From the NCBI GenBank assembly GCA_041397645.1, contig JAWKWE010000004.1:124001-188000 (forward strand): DNA of 64,000 nt. The letters are read 5' to 3'. The notes beneath the pieces are model-generated. The model did no database searches. It was not told the DNA's origin and worked only from the letters and a program-made list of their open reading frames with translations. Position numbers and translations under genes: made by a program. The first letter of the stretch is position 1, and each line of letters opens with the position of its first letter. Of this stretch, positions 36,739 to 44,943 are shown in pieces. The stretch is from Hyphomicrobiaceae bacterium. GTDB taxonomy: Bacteria > Pseudomonadota > Alphaproteobacteria > Rhizobiales > Hyphomicrobiaceae.

Positions 36739-38097
36739 ATGCGATCCGTCCGCTTAGTCCTGGTAATCAGCATGGCAATAGCCTTGTTGGCCACGTGCGC
36801 CGCCAGGGCCGAGAGCCTGTTTGAGAAGCTGGTCACGCCTGGCGATGTCATCGAAGGTCATGCCAAGTTCGAAAACAAGTGCGAGAGCTGCCACGAGTCC
36901 TTTTCCAAAGAAGGCCAACGACGGCTCTGCCTCGATTGTCACAAGGACATCGCCAAAGACATCAGCGCAAGGACGGGTCTTCATGGCAAGCGACCGGACA
37001 TTGGGAAAGTCGAGTGCAAGCACTGCCATACGGATCACAAGGGCCGCAAGGCTGACATCCTCCAATTCGACCCGCAAACATTCAATCACAAGTTCACCGA
37101 CTTTGAGCTGATTGGCGCGCACAAAACCGTGCAATGCGATAGTTGCCACTCCCGCGAGAAGAAGTATCGCTCAGCGCCCCTGACCTGCATTGGCTGTCAT
37201 AAAAAGGATGATCGGCACAAAGGCGCGCTAGGGGACAAGTGCGCCGGATGCCATAATGAACAAAGCTGGGCAAAGCAAAAAACTTTCGATCACGCAAAGA
37301 CGCATTTTCCACTGGAAGGCGCGCACAAGAACGTCAAATGTGCGACTTGCCACGTAGGCGAACGTTACAAGGATCTGCCGCGAGCGTGCATTTCCTGTCA
37401 CCGCGTCGACGACGTGCACCAGGGCCGCTATGGCGAAAAGTGCGAACGCTGCCACGGCTCTTCTAAGTGGTCGACGGTGCGTTTCGATCATGAGAGGACC
37501 AAGTTTCCACTCAAAGGCGGACATCAGAAAGTCAAATGCGACAAGTGCCACACCGGCGACCTGTTCAAACAGAAGCTGTCTATCGAATGCGGTGCTTGTC
37601 ACAAGAAGAACGATCCCCACAAGGGGCAGTTGGGTGAACGCTGTGCGCGCTGTCACACCGAAGCCGGATGGCGCAAGAAAGTCGAATTCGACCATGACCT
37701 AACGCGATTTCCGCTCATCGGCCTGCACGCGACGGTGCCGTGCGAAGAATGCCATCGCTCGAACACCTTCAAAGATGCGCCACGTGCTTGCGAAAGCTGC
37801 CACAAGGATAGTCATCATCAGGGCAAGTTAGGTCCCGTCTGTTCTCGTTGCCACAATCCAAACGGCTTCAAGCTCTGGATATTCAATCACGATCAACAAA
37901 CGACATTCGCACTCACGGGTGCGCACAAGGGTCTTACCTGTCACGCCTGTCATAAGTCTGCTGCCGTACAAAAAGTATCAGCCCCGACAACCTGCTTTGG
38001 ATGTCATCAAAGCGATGATGCACATCGCGGCGCCTTCGGCCGTGCGTGCGAGAATTGCCATACGACGGAAACGTTCAGACAACGTCGTCAGAGATAG
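36739..38097 (+). CDS. Periplasmic 18-haem c-type cytochrome
   Basis: 452 residues with a signal peptide (VLVISMAIALLATCAARA). I count 18 CxxCH haem sites, about one per 24 residues. They come in triplets within a ~60-residue repeat carrying F-x-H-x-x-T-x-F-P-L-x-G-x-H before a CxxCH; the extra His residues are likely distal ligands, giving bis-His low-potential haems. Such spacing gives a wire-like stack. ATG 36739 lies 19 bases after the cytochrome b stop, so they are co-transcribed. It would carry electrons across the periplasm. Confidence 0.93.
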   Translation: MRSVRLVLVISMAIALLATCAARAESLFEKLVTPGDVIEGHAKFENKCESCHESFSKEGQRRLCLDCHKDIAKDISARTGLHGKRPDIGKVECKHCHTDHKGRKADILQFDPQTFNHKFTDFELIGAHKTVQCDSCHSREKKYRSAPLTCIGCHKKDDRHKGALGDKCAGCHNEQSWAKQKTFDHAKTHFPLEGAHKNVKCATCHVGERYKDLPRACISCHRVDDVHQGRYGEKCERCHGSSKWSTVRFDHERTKFPLKGGHQKVKCDKCHTGDLFKQKLSIECGACHKKNDPHKGQLGERCARCHTEAGWRKKVEFDHDLTRFPLIGLHATVPCEECHRSNTFKDAPRACESCHKDSHHQGKLGPVCSRCHNPNGFKLWIFNHDQQTTFALTGAHKGLTCHACHKSAAVQKVSAPTTCFGCHQSDDAHRGAFGRACENCHTTETFRQRRQR

Positions 38098-38295
38098 TCG
38101 TCTAGACGCAGACGATGTCCATCGCCCTCAAAAAGGAATATCTCCCGACCCGAACCGTTATCACGACAACCAGTTGAAATTGCACACCAATACTTGAACG
38201 TTTGATTACAGAATAGTCATTTTCGCAAGGCCTTGAAAAAGCTCGGTGCTCTCGGGGGAAGCAGCGAATTATGACGTGAGCGCAAGGGGGAAAGC

Positions 38296-39732
38296 ATGAA
38301 GGCAGCGAAAATCTTCGCCGCGTTTTTCTTCGTGCATGTCTGCGCTCTGATGGCATTGTTCTCAAGCTCTGTCGAAGCGCAACAGGCAGTTACCGGCTTC
38401 GATCACCGGCAGACCGGATTTCCTCTGTTGGGCGCGCATGCCAGCGCCGACTGCGAATCCTGCCACGTTGGCGGACAGTTCAAAGGCACGCCCTATAAGT
38501 GCAGCCTGTGCCATAACGGCTCGCGCGCAACGGGAAAGCCGAACGGTCACCCACCGACGAGCGAGAATTGCGAGGCTTGTCATTCCGCGAGCGGTTGGTC
38601 TCAAACGCGATACGACCATCGAGAGGCAAATGCTCCGTGCATGTCATGCCACAACGGCTCGGTGGCGCGCGGCAAGCCATCGAACCATGTTCCAACGACA
38701 CAGCCTTGCGAGGCGTGTCATAAGAACACGCTCATGTTCACAGCCACATCGTTCGACCACTCCGGCATCACCACCGGGTGTGCGAGTTGCCATAACGGCT
38801 CGACGGCTCGCGGCAAACCTGTAACCCATGTGCCCACCGCCGCGGCCTGCGAAACCTGCCACCGCTCAACGTTGACTTTCGCGGGCGCGAGGTTTGACCA
38901 TTCTGGAACAACATCGGGCTGCGCCACCTGCCACAACGGCACCACAGCAACCGGCAAGCCGCAAGGCCACGTGCAGACTTCGCAGGCATGCGAGACATGC
39001 CATAAGTCTACGACGACGTTCGCAGGTGCCGCGTTCAACCACTCCGGCATCACGTCAGGCTGCGCCACCTGCCACAACGGCACCACAGCAACCGGCAAGC
39101 CGCAAGGCCACGTGCAGACGTCGCAGGCGTGCGAGACATGCCATAAGTCTACGACGACGTTCGCGGGTGCCGCGTTCAACCACTCCGGCATCACGTCGGG
39201 CTGCGCCACCTGCCACAACGGCACCACAGCAACCGGCAAACCGAAAGGCCACGTGCAGACTTCGCAGCCGTGCGAGACATGCCACAAGTCTACGGTGACC
39301 TTCGCCGGGGCCTCCTTCAATCACTCCGGCATCACCTCAGGATGCGCGACCTGTCACAACGGCACGACCGCTACAGGCAAACCGAAAGGCCACGTGCAGA
39401 CTTCGCAGCCGTGCGAGACATGCCACAAGTCCACGGTGACCTTCGCCGGGGCAGCGTTCAACCACTCAGGAATTACCTCGGGCTGCGCCACCTGCCACAA
39501 CGGCACCACCGCAACAGGCAAGCCGACCAATCACCTGCCAACCTCGCAACCTTGCGAAACCTGTCACCGAAGTACGCTCACGTTCGCTGGAGCGCAGATG
39601 AGCCACACGGGCATCGTGTCGGGCTGCGCGACTTGTCACAACGGGGTCTACGCCCGCGGCAAACCGAATGACCATCCACGAACATCGGCACCGTGTGAGC
39701 AATGCCACAATACTCGGAGTTGGGATCGGTGA
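38296..39732 (+). CDS. 19-haem c-type cytochrome built of 47-residue tandem repeats
   Basis: 478 residues with a signal peptide (AAKIFAAFFFVHVCALMALF). I count 19 CxxCH sites. From residue ~69 on it is a string of two-haem repeats with pattern CATCHNGTTATGKPxGH, then V-Q-T-S-Q-x-CETCHKS, then T-F-A-G-A-x-F-N-H-S-G-I-T. The His in F-N-H-S-G and in G-H-V likely act as distal ligands. ATG 38296 has GGGGGAAAG upstream. Similar HxGIxxxCxxCHNG repeats occur in large cytochromes of metal-cycling bacteria, to my knowledge. The stop overlaps the barrel gene start by four bases (GTGA). Confidence 0.93.
   Translation: MKAAKIFAAFFFVHVCALMALFSSSVEAQQAVTGFDHRQTGFPLLGAHASADCESCHVGGQFKGTPYKCSLCHNGSRATGKPNGHPPTSENCEACHSASGWSQTRYDHREANAPCMSCHNGSVARGKPSNHVPTTQPCEACHKNTLMFTATSFDHSGITTGCASCHNGSTARGKPVTHVPTAAACETCHRSTLTFAGARFDHSGTTSGCATCHNGTTATGKPQGHVQTSQACETCHKSTTTFAGAAFNHSGITSGCATCHNGTTATGKPQGHVQTSQACETCHKSTTTFAGAAFNHSGITSGCATCHNGTTATGKPKGHVQTSQPCETCHKSTVTFAGASFNHSGITSGCATCHNGTTATGKPKGHVQTSQPCETCHKSTVTFAGAAFNHSGITSGCATCHNGTTATGKPTNHLPTSQPCETCHRSTLTFAGAQMSHTGIVSGCATCHNGVYARGKPNDHPRTSAPCEQCHNTRSWDR
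38500..39732 (+). repeat. In-frame tandem DNA repeat, 141-bp period, inside the 19-haem gene
   Basis: Matching TGC codons of the first CxxCH of each unit fall at 38638, 38779, 38920, 39061, 39202, 39343, 39484 and 39625, exactly 141 bases apart. An earlier diverged unit begins at 38500 (138-base step). The inner units (38920-39480) are almost identical in DNA, which points to recent duplication or gene conversion. Each unit encodes 47 residues and two haems. Confidence 0.95.
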
Positions 39733-42065
39733 AACGCGACGAACGATCATACTGCCGCGTGCTCCGAGCCTGTCTCGCTGTCGCTGCTTGCATGTTCGCA
39801 GCTGCCCCCGGGACGACCGCGCGTGCAGAGCCTGCTCTCGACCGTGTTCTTTCAGGTGTCAACGTGGGTGGCAGCGGAAAATGCACACTACTCGACATCG
39901 GATTCAATCTGCGTGTTCGCTATGTGAGCCATTTCCCAACCGTCAAGGGGCAGGAACTGCGCATCCTGCTGCGCGCCATTGATGGACCTCGGGCCGCCGC
40001 CGAAATGCTTTCACGACGCGAGGCTTTGCGCCCACCCGAAATCAAGAACGCATCCATTCGGGCGATTTTCTTCGAGGCCGGCAACGCGGCTGGGCCGGCG
40101 CTCGTTGTGCAGTTTGCAACGCCTGTCTATTACGATGTGGCGCAAGGCGGCGATTTCCAGAGCATTGTCGTGGCGGTTTCCGGCTCCAAACCCTCGGCCT
40201 CCTGTAAGCCGATTTCGCCGTCCCGCAACCTTGGCGGCTGGTCGACAAGCGTCTCTCGCAGCAACGGAGATCGCATCGCCATGTCTCCCGTCAGAGCCCA
40301 TCACCCAAAGGCAGGCACGGCGACCCCGGAGCAAGTCAAACAGGCTGCCGCCGCCTTGGACGAGGGGCGTGCCGCGATGCGCAAAGGTCAATACGACAAA
40401 GCGATTGCGATTTTCACCAAAGTCCTGAACCTGCCCGAAACTCCCTTTAGCGCCGACGCCCAGGAATATCTTGGCGTTGCATATCGCAAGGCGGGCGCGA
40501 CAGATAAAGCGCGCGCAGAGTTCGAAGACTACCTCGCACGCTACCCATCGGGCGACGGAGCCGAGCGCGTCCGCCAGCGCCTCGCTGTCATTGTCACGGC
40601 AACAGCCGACGCCTCGGAGTTGCTCGAGAGCGCTCGTAGCAAGGCTGCGGTTGATGATGGTACACGCACATGGACCGTGTCTGGGAGCGCATCGCAATTT
40701 TACATTCGTGATGACAGCTTTCGAACGCTGCGCGATCCTTCGCTACCGCTCGATATTAATGCGGACCTCGACACCCACCGCGTTCATCAGAATGATCTCT
40801 TATCGACGCTGGACGCGATTGCTACCTGGAGCGGTGGTGGCACGAAATCGAAACTGCGCTTCTCTGGCACTGAGGAGCACAGCTTCTCCGACGAAGATGA
40901 CATCATCAGCGTCGCCGCGCTCTACCTCCAGTCGTCCGTTTCCGACTGGGGCTTCGAAGGCCGCATCGGCCGACAGACGCTGAATTCAGGCGGCGTGCTG
41001 GGCCGTTTCGACGGCGTATATGCGAGCTACGCACCAAACGAACTGTTCCGCTTTGGCGCCGTCGCCGGATCGCCGGTGCTGCGACGGAGCGACGACCCGT
41101 TCTTGGATGAGCGCTATTTCTACGGTGGAAGTATCGACATCGGACAGTTGTATGGCGGCTTGGACTTCAGCGTGTTCGCTGTTGAGCAGCGTGACCGTTC
41201 GATCCTGGACCGGCGTGCCGTCGGTGCCGAGTTCCGCTACAATAGCGCCAGTATTTCTTCGTTCGGCACTCTCGACTATGACATTCACTATAACGAACTC
41301 AACGCAGCCGTGCTGAACGGCACGTACACATTCGCTGACAAATCTACGCTATTTGCCGCTTATGAATATCGCAAGTCACCATATCTCTCGACATGGACCG
41401 CATTGCAGGGACAAATCTATCCCACGCTCTACGAGATGCTTCGCAACACAACATTGCAGCAGGTGGAACAATACGCCATTGATCGAACTGCCGCCTTCAC
41501 AACAGCGTCGGTCGGCTTCTCACACCCGATCAACAGTACGTTCCAGGTAAGCGCCGATGCCACTGTGACAAATCTCGAGGGCACGATCATGTCCGGCGGC
41601 GTTGAAGCGATCACGGGCACAGGAAACGAATACTTCTATTCGGCTCAGCTCATCGGCAACAACGTATTCGCCAACGACGACCTCATGATCGCCAGCGTTC
41701 GCTTCGCCGATCTTGCGCTGTCTAACTACTACGTTCTTGATTTGAGCGCCCGTTACCCTCTGATCGACAATCTAAAGATCAATCCGCGACTGAGGCTCGG
41801 CTACCGGACAGGCGACGTCGACAATCTCGTCGAATATTCCGTCCTGCCGTCGGTTCTCGTGGACTACTACTTCACGCGCGACATGAGCCTCGAATTCGAG
41901 GTCGGCGCCGATTGGCGAACCTCAAAGCAAAATGGAATCGAGGAAACATCGACCGAACTCTTCTTCACCGTTGGCTATCGCTATGACTTCTACGCGGATG
42001 GCCAGATGAATAACCAATCCCGCATAACACCCTATGGCGTCGGCGCCCTGCCACAGCAACGCTAG
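39729..42065 (+). CDS. Outer-membrane beta-barrel with periplasmic and TPR domains
   Basis: 778 residues from GTG 39729, which overlaps the cytochrome stop (GTGA) and has GGAG upstream; a frame to 39702 also exists. A signal peptide (RACLAVAACMFAAAP) is followed by an AMIN-like beta domain at ~20-150, a TPR at ~205-280 (EGRAAMRKGQYDKAIAIF), and a C-terminal barrel of alternating amphipathic strands at ~300-778. Translational coupling to a 19-haem cytochrome suggests a porin-cytochrome conduit like MtrB/PioB in principle, but I see no sequence identity to those. TPR-barrel export proteins are the other possibility. Confidence 0.75.
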   Translation: MKRDERSYCRVLRACLAVAACMFAAAPGTTARAEPALDRVLSGVNVGGSGKCTLLDIGFNLRVRYVSHFPTVKGQELRILLRAIDGPRAAAEMLSRREALRPPEIKNASIRAIFFEAGNAAGPALVVQFATPVYYDVAQGGDFQSIVVAVSGSKPSASCKPISPSRNLGGWSTSVSRSNGDRIAMSPVRAHHPKAGTATPEQVKQAAAALDEGRAAMRKGQYDKAIAIFTKVLNLPETPFSADAQEYLGVAYRKAGATDKARAEFEDYLARYPSGDGAERVRQRLAVIVTATADASELLESARSKAAVDDGTRTWTVSGSASQFYIRDDSFRTLRDPSLPLDINADLDTHRVHQNDLLSTLDAIATWSGGGTKSKLRFSGTEEHSFSDEDDIISVAALYLQSSVSDWGFEGRIGRQTLNSGGVLGRFDGVYASYAPNELFRFGAVAGSPVLRRSDDPFLDERYFYGGSIDIGQLYGGLDFSVFAVEQRDRSILDRRAVGAEFRYNSASISSFGTLDYDIHYNELNAAVLNGTYTFADKSTLFAAYEYRKSPYLSTWTALQGQIYPTLYEMLRNTTLQQVEQYAIDRTAAFTTASVGFSHPINSTFQVSADATVTNLEGTIMSGGVEAITGTGNEYFYSAQLIGNNVFANDDLMIASVRFADLALSNYYVLDLSARYPLIDNLKINPRLRLGYRTGDVDNLVEYSVLPSVLVDYYFTRDMSLEFEVGADWRTSKQNGIEETSTELFFTVGYRYDFYADGQMNNQSRITPYGVGALPQQR

Positions 42066-42278
42066 GGGTCACCGCGATCAAATCGGGCCGCTTTCACAAT
42101 TCGACGATGACGTTGATCGCATCGCTCCATTTGAATTGCGAGCGCGCATAGCCTTGCGATGTTACGGACTCAAATTGCGATAGGAAAGGTCGGAGCATTT
42201 AACAAACCAATTTCCGCCACGAATTCCGCATCTTATTGGAGCGGGGAGATGCCACTTCAATCTGAAGAGAGGTATCGC

Positions 42279-42350
42279 ATGTCCGAGCATTTGGAACGCC
42301 ATAGTCGCTCACCACTCGGATGCGCAGCACAAGTGGAGGACGGGCGATGA
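42279..42350 (+). CDS. Possible 23-residue leader peptide before the YceI gene
   Basis: ATG 42279 has a strong ribosome site (GAGAGG, six bases upstream) and the frame encodes 23 residues ending at a TGA that overlaps the next start as ATGA (42347-42350). The peptide has no similarity I can name. It may serve to couple or control translation of the YceI gene; equally it may be chance. Confidence 0.3.
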   Translation: MSEHLERHSRSPLGCAAQVEDGR

Positions 42351-43141
42351 CAATCGTTCTCGACTGGATCTGCGTGTTCTCATTTCCCGCTGCTGTCGCG
42401 GTTACCGTGTGGACGTTGTTCAGGCGGACGTTCAGCCCCACCGATCAGGTCTCGTCCGTCGTCGAGTCGCTCATAGGCGGCCAGACAGCCAACGCCTCAC
42501 AACGCCAATGCAATGCTCCGACCCATTCCGATACTCAAAAGGTCCTAGCACGCAGCGACATCTCCGCCCCGGCGAAGATGCTGTCAGTATTGCTCTTCAC
42601 ATTTCTTGTCGGCCCATCGTCGGAAGCTGAAGCAGCGCGCTTCGAGTTCGATCAGCGACGAACAGAAGTTCGCTTCACATACAAAATGGCATATTCGACC
42701 CAGCGCGGCCGCTTCACCAAGGTGAGCGGCACACTGGACTATGACGAGAACACCCCAGAAAAGAGCAAGATCCACGCATCAATTCGGACAGCCAGCCTCA
42801 CCACGGGCGAAGCACTCGTAGACAATGAACTAAAAGGTTCGTCGTTTTTCAACGTTGAAGAATCCCCCGTTATCGCCTTCAAAAGCCTTACCGTGAAGCC
42901 GCGGTCGCCGACGGCGGCGCAAGTGGTGGGTGAAATAACCATCAACGGCATTACGAAGCCCGTCACCCTGGACGTTAGCCTCAACCCGCACGACGATCCC
43001 GCCTTGAAGTATGATGAAGGCGCACGCCAGTTTATTGCTACGACGCGAATTCAACGCAGCGCCTTCAACATGACTTCGTACCAGTCGATGGTAGACGACG
43101 AAATCGAGATTGAAATCGACGCGATCGTGCGGCCAAAATAG
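42347..43141 (+). CDS. YceI-family protein with extra N-terminal membrane segment
   Basis: 264 residues. The YceI lipocalin-like domain (about 90-262) begins ARFEFDQRRTEVRFTYKMAY and contains VGEITINGITKPVTLDVSL. YceI proteins bind polyisoprenoids such as long-chain quinones in the periplasm. ATG 42347 has GGAGG seven bases upstream and adds a membrane helix (IVLDWICVFSFPAAVAVTVW) ahead of a second hydrophobic stretch. An internal ATG at 42578 would give a normal secreted YceI. Which start is used is open. A quinone-binding partner fits the redox genes around it. Confidence 0.85.
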   Translation: MTIVLDWICVFSFPAAVAVTVWTLFRRTFSPTDQVSSVVESLIGGQTANASQRQCNAPTHSDTQKVLARSDISAPAKMLSVLLFTFLVGPSSEAEAARFEFDQRRTEVRFTYKMAYSTQRGRFTKVSGTLDYDENTPEKSKIHASIRTASLTTGEALVDNELKGSSFFNVEESPVIAFKSLTVKPRSPTAAQVVGEITINGITKPVTLDVSLNPHDDPALKYDEGARQFIATTRIQRSAFNMTSYQSMVDDEIEIEIDAIVRPK

Positions 43142-43159
43142 TATCGACATATTATCGAC

Positions 43160-43186
43160 GGCGGCGTCATTTAAAATGTCGCCGCC
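43160..43186. terminator. Bidirectional terminator between convergent YceI and barrel genes
   Basis: Stem ggcggcg / cgccgcc, extended by catt / aatg around a short A/T loop. It lies in the 58-base gap between two converging genes and is followed by ctatgctttt on the plus strand. Confidence 0.7.
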
Positions 43187-43199
43187 CTATGCTTTTCAC

Positions 43200-44819
43200 T
43201 CAGAATTTTCGGCGCATCTCGAACCGGATACCGAAGCTGTCATCAGCGCTTTCCTTGAACTGATAGGTGGCATCAGCGCGAAACAGCCACGCGCGATCCA
43301 GGGGAATTTGATAGCGCGCGCCAATTGCGTATTGCGCATCCTGCGCGCCAATACCGTCCTGCTCGAGCGGTTGTACGGTCGCGACTTCGAATACCAATTG
43401 CTGGTCGAGATTGAACAAATACTGCAACCCGATCGCCCCACCCCACGCGTTGGAAGCGGTGTCGTCCAGCTTGGGGTAGCCCGTCAGTGCGTCAGTTTCA
43501 AAATTGATACCGACGTTCTTCAAAATGCCGGCACCGTTGCCGTCTACCAAGGGCTTCGGATCCCCGAATCCTACAAAGAAGTTGGCATAGGGCAGCAGGG
43601 TACTCGGGAGGCCGGTTATCAGGCTATTCTCCGAGATGATTGCAAAGCCGTCGCCACGCTCGCCAGACCCGTTACCCTCGCCAAAGTTGGCAAAAAAGCG
43701 CGTCGAATTCGAAATCGTATTGGCGTAGCGCCGGCTATATGCGGCAGTCAGATAATTTTCGAGTAGTCCGTCCCGCTCGCCTGTTCCCTGTAGCAGGCCA
43801 TATCCTGCTTCGATATAGCCACCCCAGGCGTCTATGAACGTAGTGATCCCGTACACATTGGCATCGTGCTTGTCCGCCTTGCCGTCTGCGCGAACGACAC
43901 CAGCATTGTCGACGTTATCGAACGCGCCAAACACTGTAATGTCAAAATTGGAAAGCCCCAGCGCCGCCGAGTTTTTCGCAGGGATCGTGAACGCACCTCC
44001 GAGAATGGCGTCGTTCGCCCAAATCCCATTCTGTAGGAAAAGGGGAAAGAGCCCGACTGTAAAAGGGAGATCGAAGCTCGGATAGCTACCTGTCGCGCCA
44101 GCGTAAATTGACGCTATATCGCCTTCAAAAAAGAACGTTTGCGGATTGGGATCAAACTCGCCAGTGAATTTTCCATCTCCGTCCGCGCCACCAAATTCAA
44201 AACGCGTAAAGCGCACATTGTCCTCCTGAATCGGAGTAAAAAAGGCATGCAATCTTTCCGTCGCGGTGAGCTTAAGATCCACGTCAATGTTGAGACGGGT
44301 TGCAACCTGAGCGATGTCCTTACCGTTATTGGAATTGTAGGCAACTGCCGTGCGCCAGTCTCCATAGACTGAAAGCCCGGGAAGCAGCGGATTGAGCTTG
44401 CCGAGAATAGTGCTGCTCTCGTCATAGGCACCTGAGGTATATTGCTGGCGTCCGATCTCAAGCAGCGGTCGCGGCGGGTCAACAGCAGTTTTTCCGCCAT
44501 AGATCTCTGCTTGTTCGGCCGCATTGTACTTGGCGTCGTAGCTCGGGTCCGGACGAAACGCGCTCGATGCGTGCTTGCTCTTTTTCTTTTTTTTGCTCTT
44601 GGGAACGACGGTTTCCTGGTCTTTGCGGTTTCCACCTGCCCCGTCGTCGTGCATCTGTTGGGAACCATCCGCGCTCGAAGATTGGCTTTGCGCGGCCGCC
44701 GGCGCGGCAAAGGATCCGCCCGACGACATCATGAAATGGCCGCCGCCAACCATCAAAGACACGATAGCTGTGGCCGTTCTCGCGGCCATGGCACGCGGAG
44801 TCTTTGCATCATACGTCAT
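43200..44819 (-). CDS. Outer-membrane beta-barrel protein (module B)
   Basis: 539 residues. The N-terminal signal region (RTATAIVSLMVGGG...AAPAAAQ) is followed by a polar stretch with a poly-Lys run (VVPKSKKKKKSKHAS). From ~110 on are alternating amphipathic strands typical of a porin, e.g. YGDWRTAVAYNS, FDITVFGAFDNV, GYIEAGYGLL. It ends in FEMRRKF, a C-terminal aromatic as used by the Bam machinery. The ATG at 44819 is used rather than TTG 44822. It lies 124 bases downstream of the five-haem cytochrome on the same strand. It is not visibly related to the barrel at 39729. A conduit or a substrate porin are both possible. Confidence 0.75.
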   Translation of the reverse strand: MTYDAKTPRAMAARTATAIVSLMVGGGHFMMSSGGSFAAPAAAQSQSSSADGSQQMHDDGAGGNRKDQETVVPKSKKKKKSKHASSAFRPDPSYDAKYNAAEQAEIYGGKTAVDPPRPLLEIGRQQYTSGAYDESSTILGKLNPLLPGLSVYGDWRTAVAYNSNNGKDIAQVATRLNIDVDLKLTATERLHAFFTPIQEDNVRFTRFEFGGADGDGKFTGEFDPNPQTFFFEGDIASIYAGATGSYPSFDLPFTVGLFPLFLQNGIWANDAILGGAFTIPAKNSAALGLSNFDITVFGAFDNVDNAGVVRADGKADKHDANVYGITTFIDAWGGYIEAGYGLLQGTGERDGLLENYLTAAYSRRYANTISNSTRFFANFGEGNGSGERGDGFAIISENSLITGLPSTLLPYANFFVGFGDPKPLVDGNGAGILKNVGINFETDALTGYPKLDDTASNAWGGAIGLQYLFNLDQQLVFEVATVQPLEQDGIGAQDAQYAIGARYQIPLDRAWLFRADATYQFKESADDSFGIRFEMRRKF

Positions 44820-44943
44820 CAAGAAGTTCCACTCCGCGCCTCGCGCCAGCTGTCTCTGACAGGAAGCTTCAAAGAGTGCTTCGGCCCCGTATTCTTGAAG
44901 CCGTGAGGCGGCCCCAACTCCGAAACGCCCGTGTTTGCGTTAT

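Noticed and set aside
38718..39320. Long minus-strand frame opposite the haem repeats
   Set aside because: It mirrors the 141-base repeat of the 19-haem gene; its peptide is an antisense artefact without a ribosome site.
38500..39732. CRISPR-like array
   Set aside because: The repeats are in frame, 141 bases long with no spacers, and encode haem motifs.
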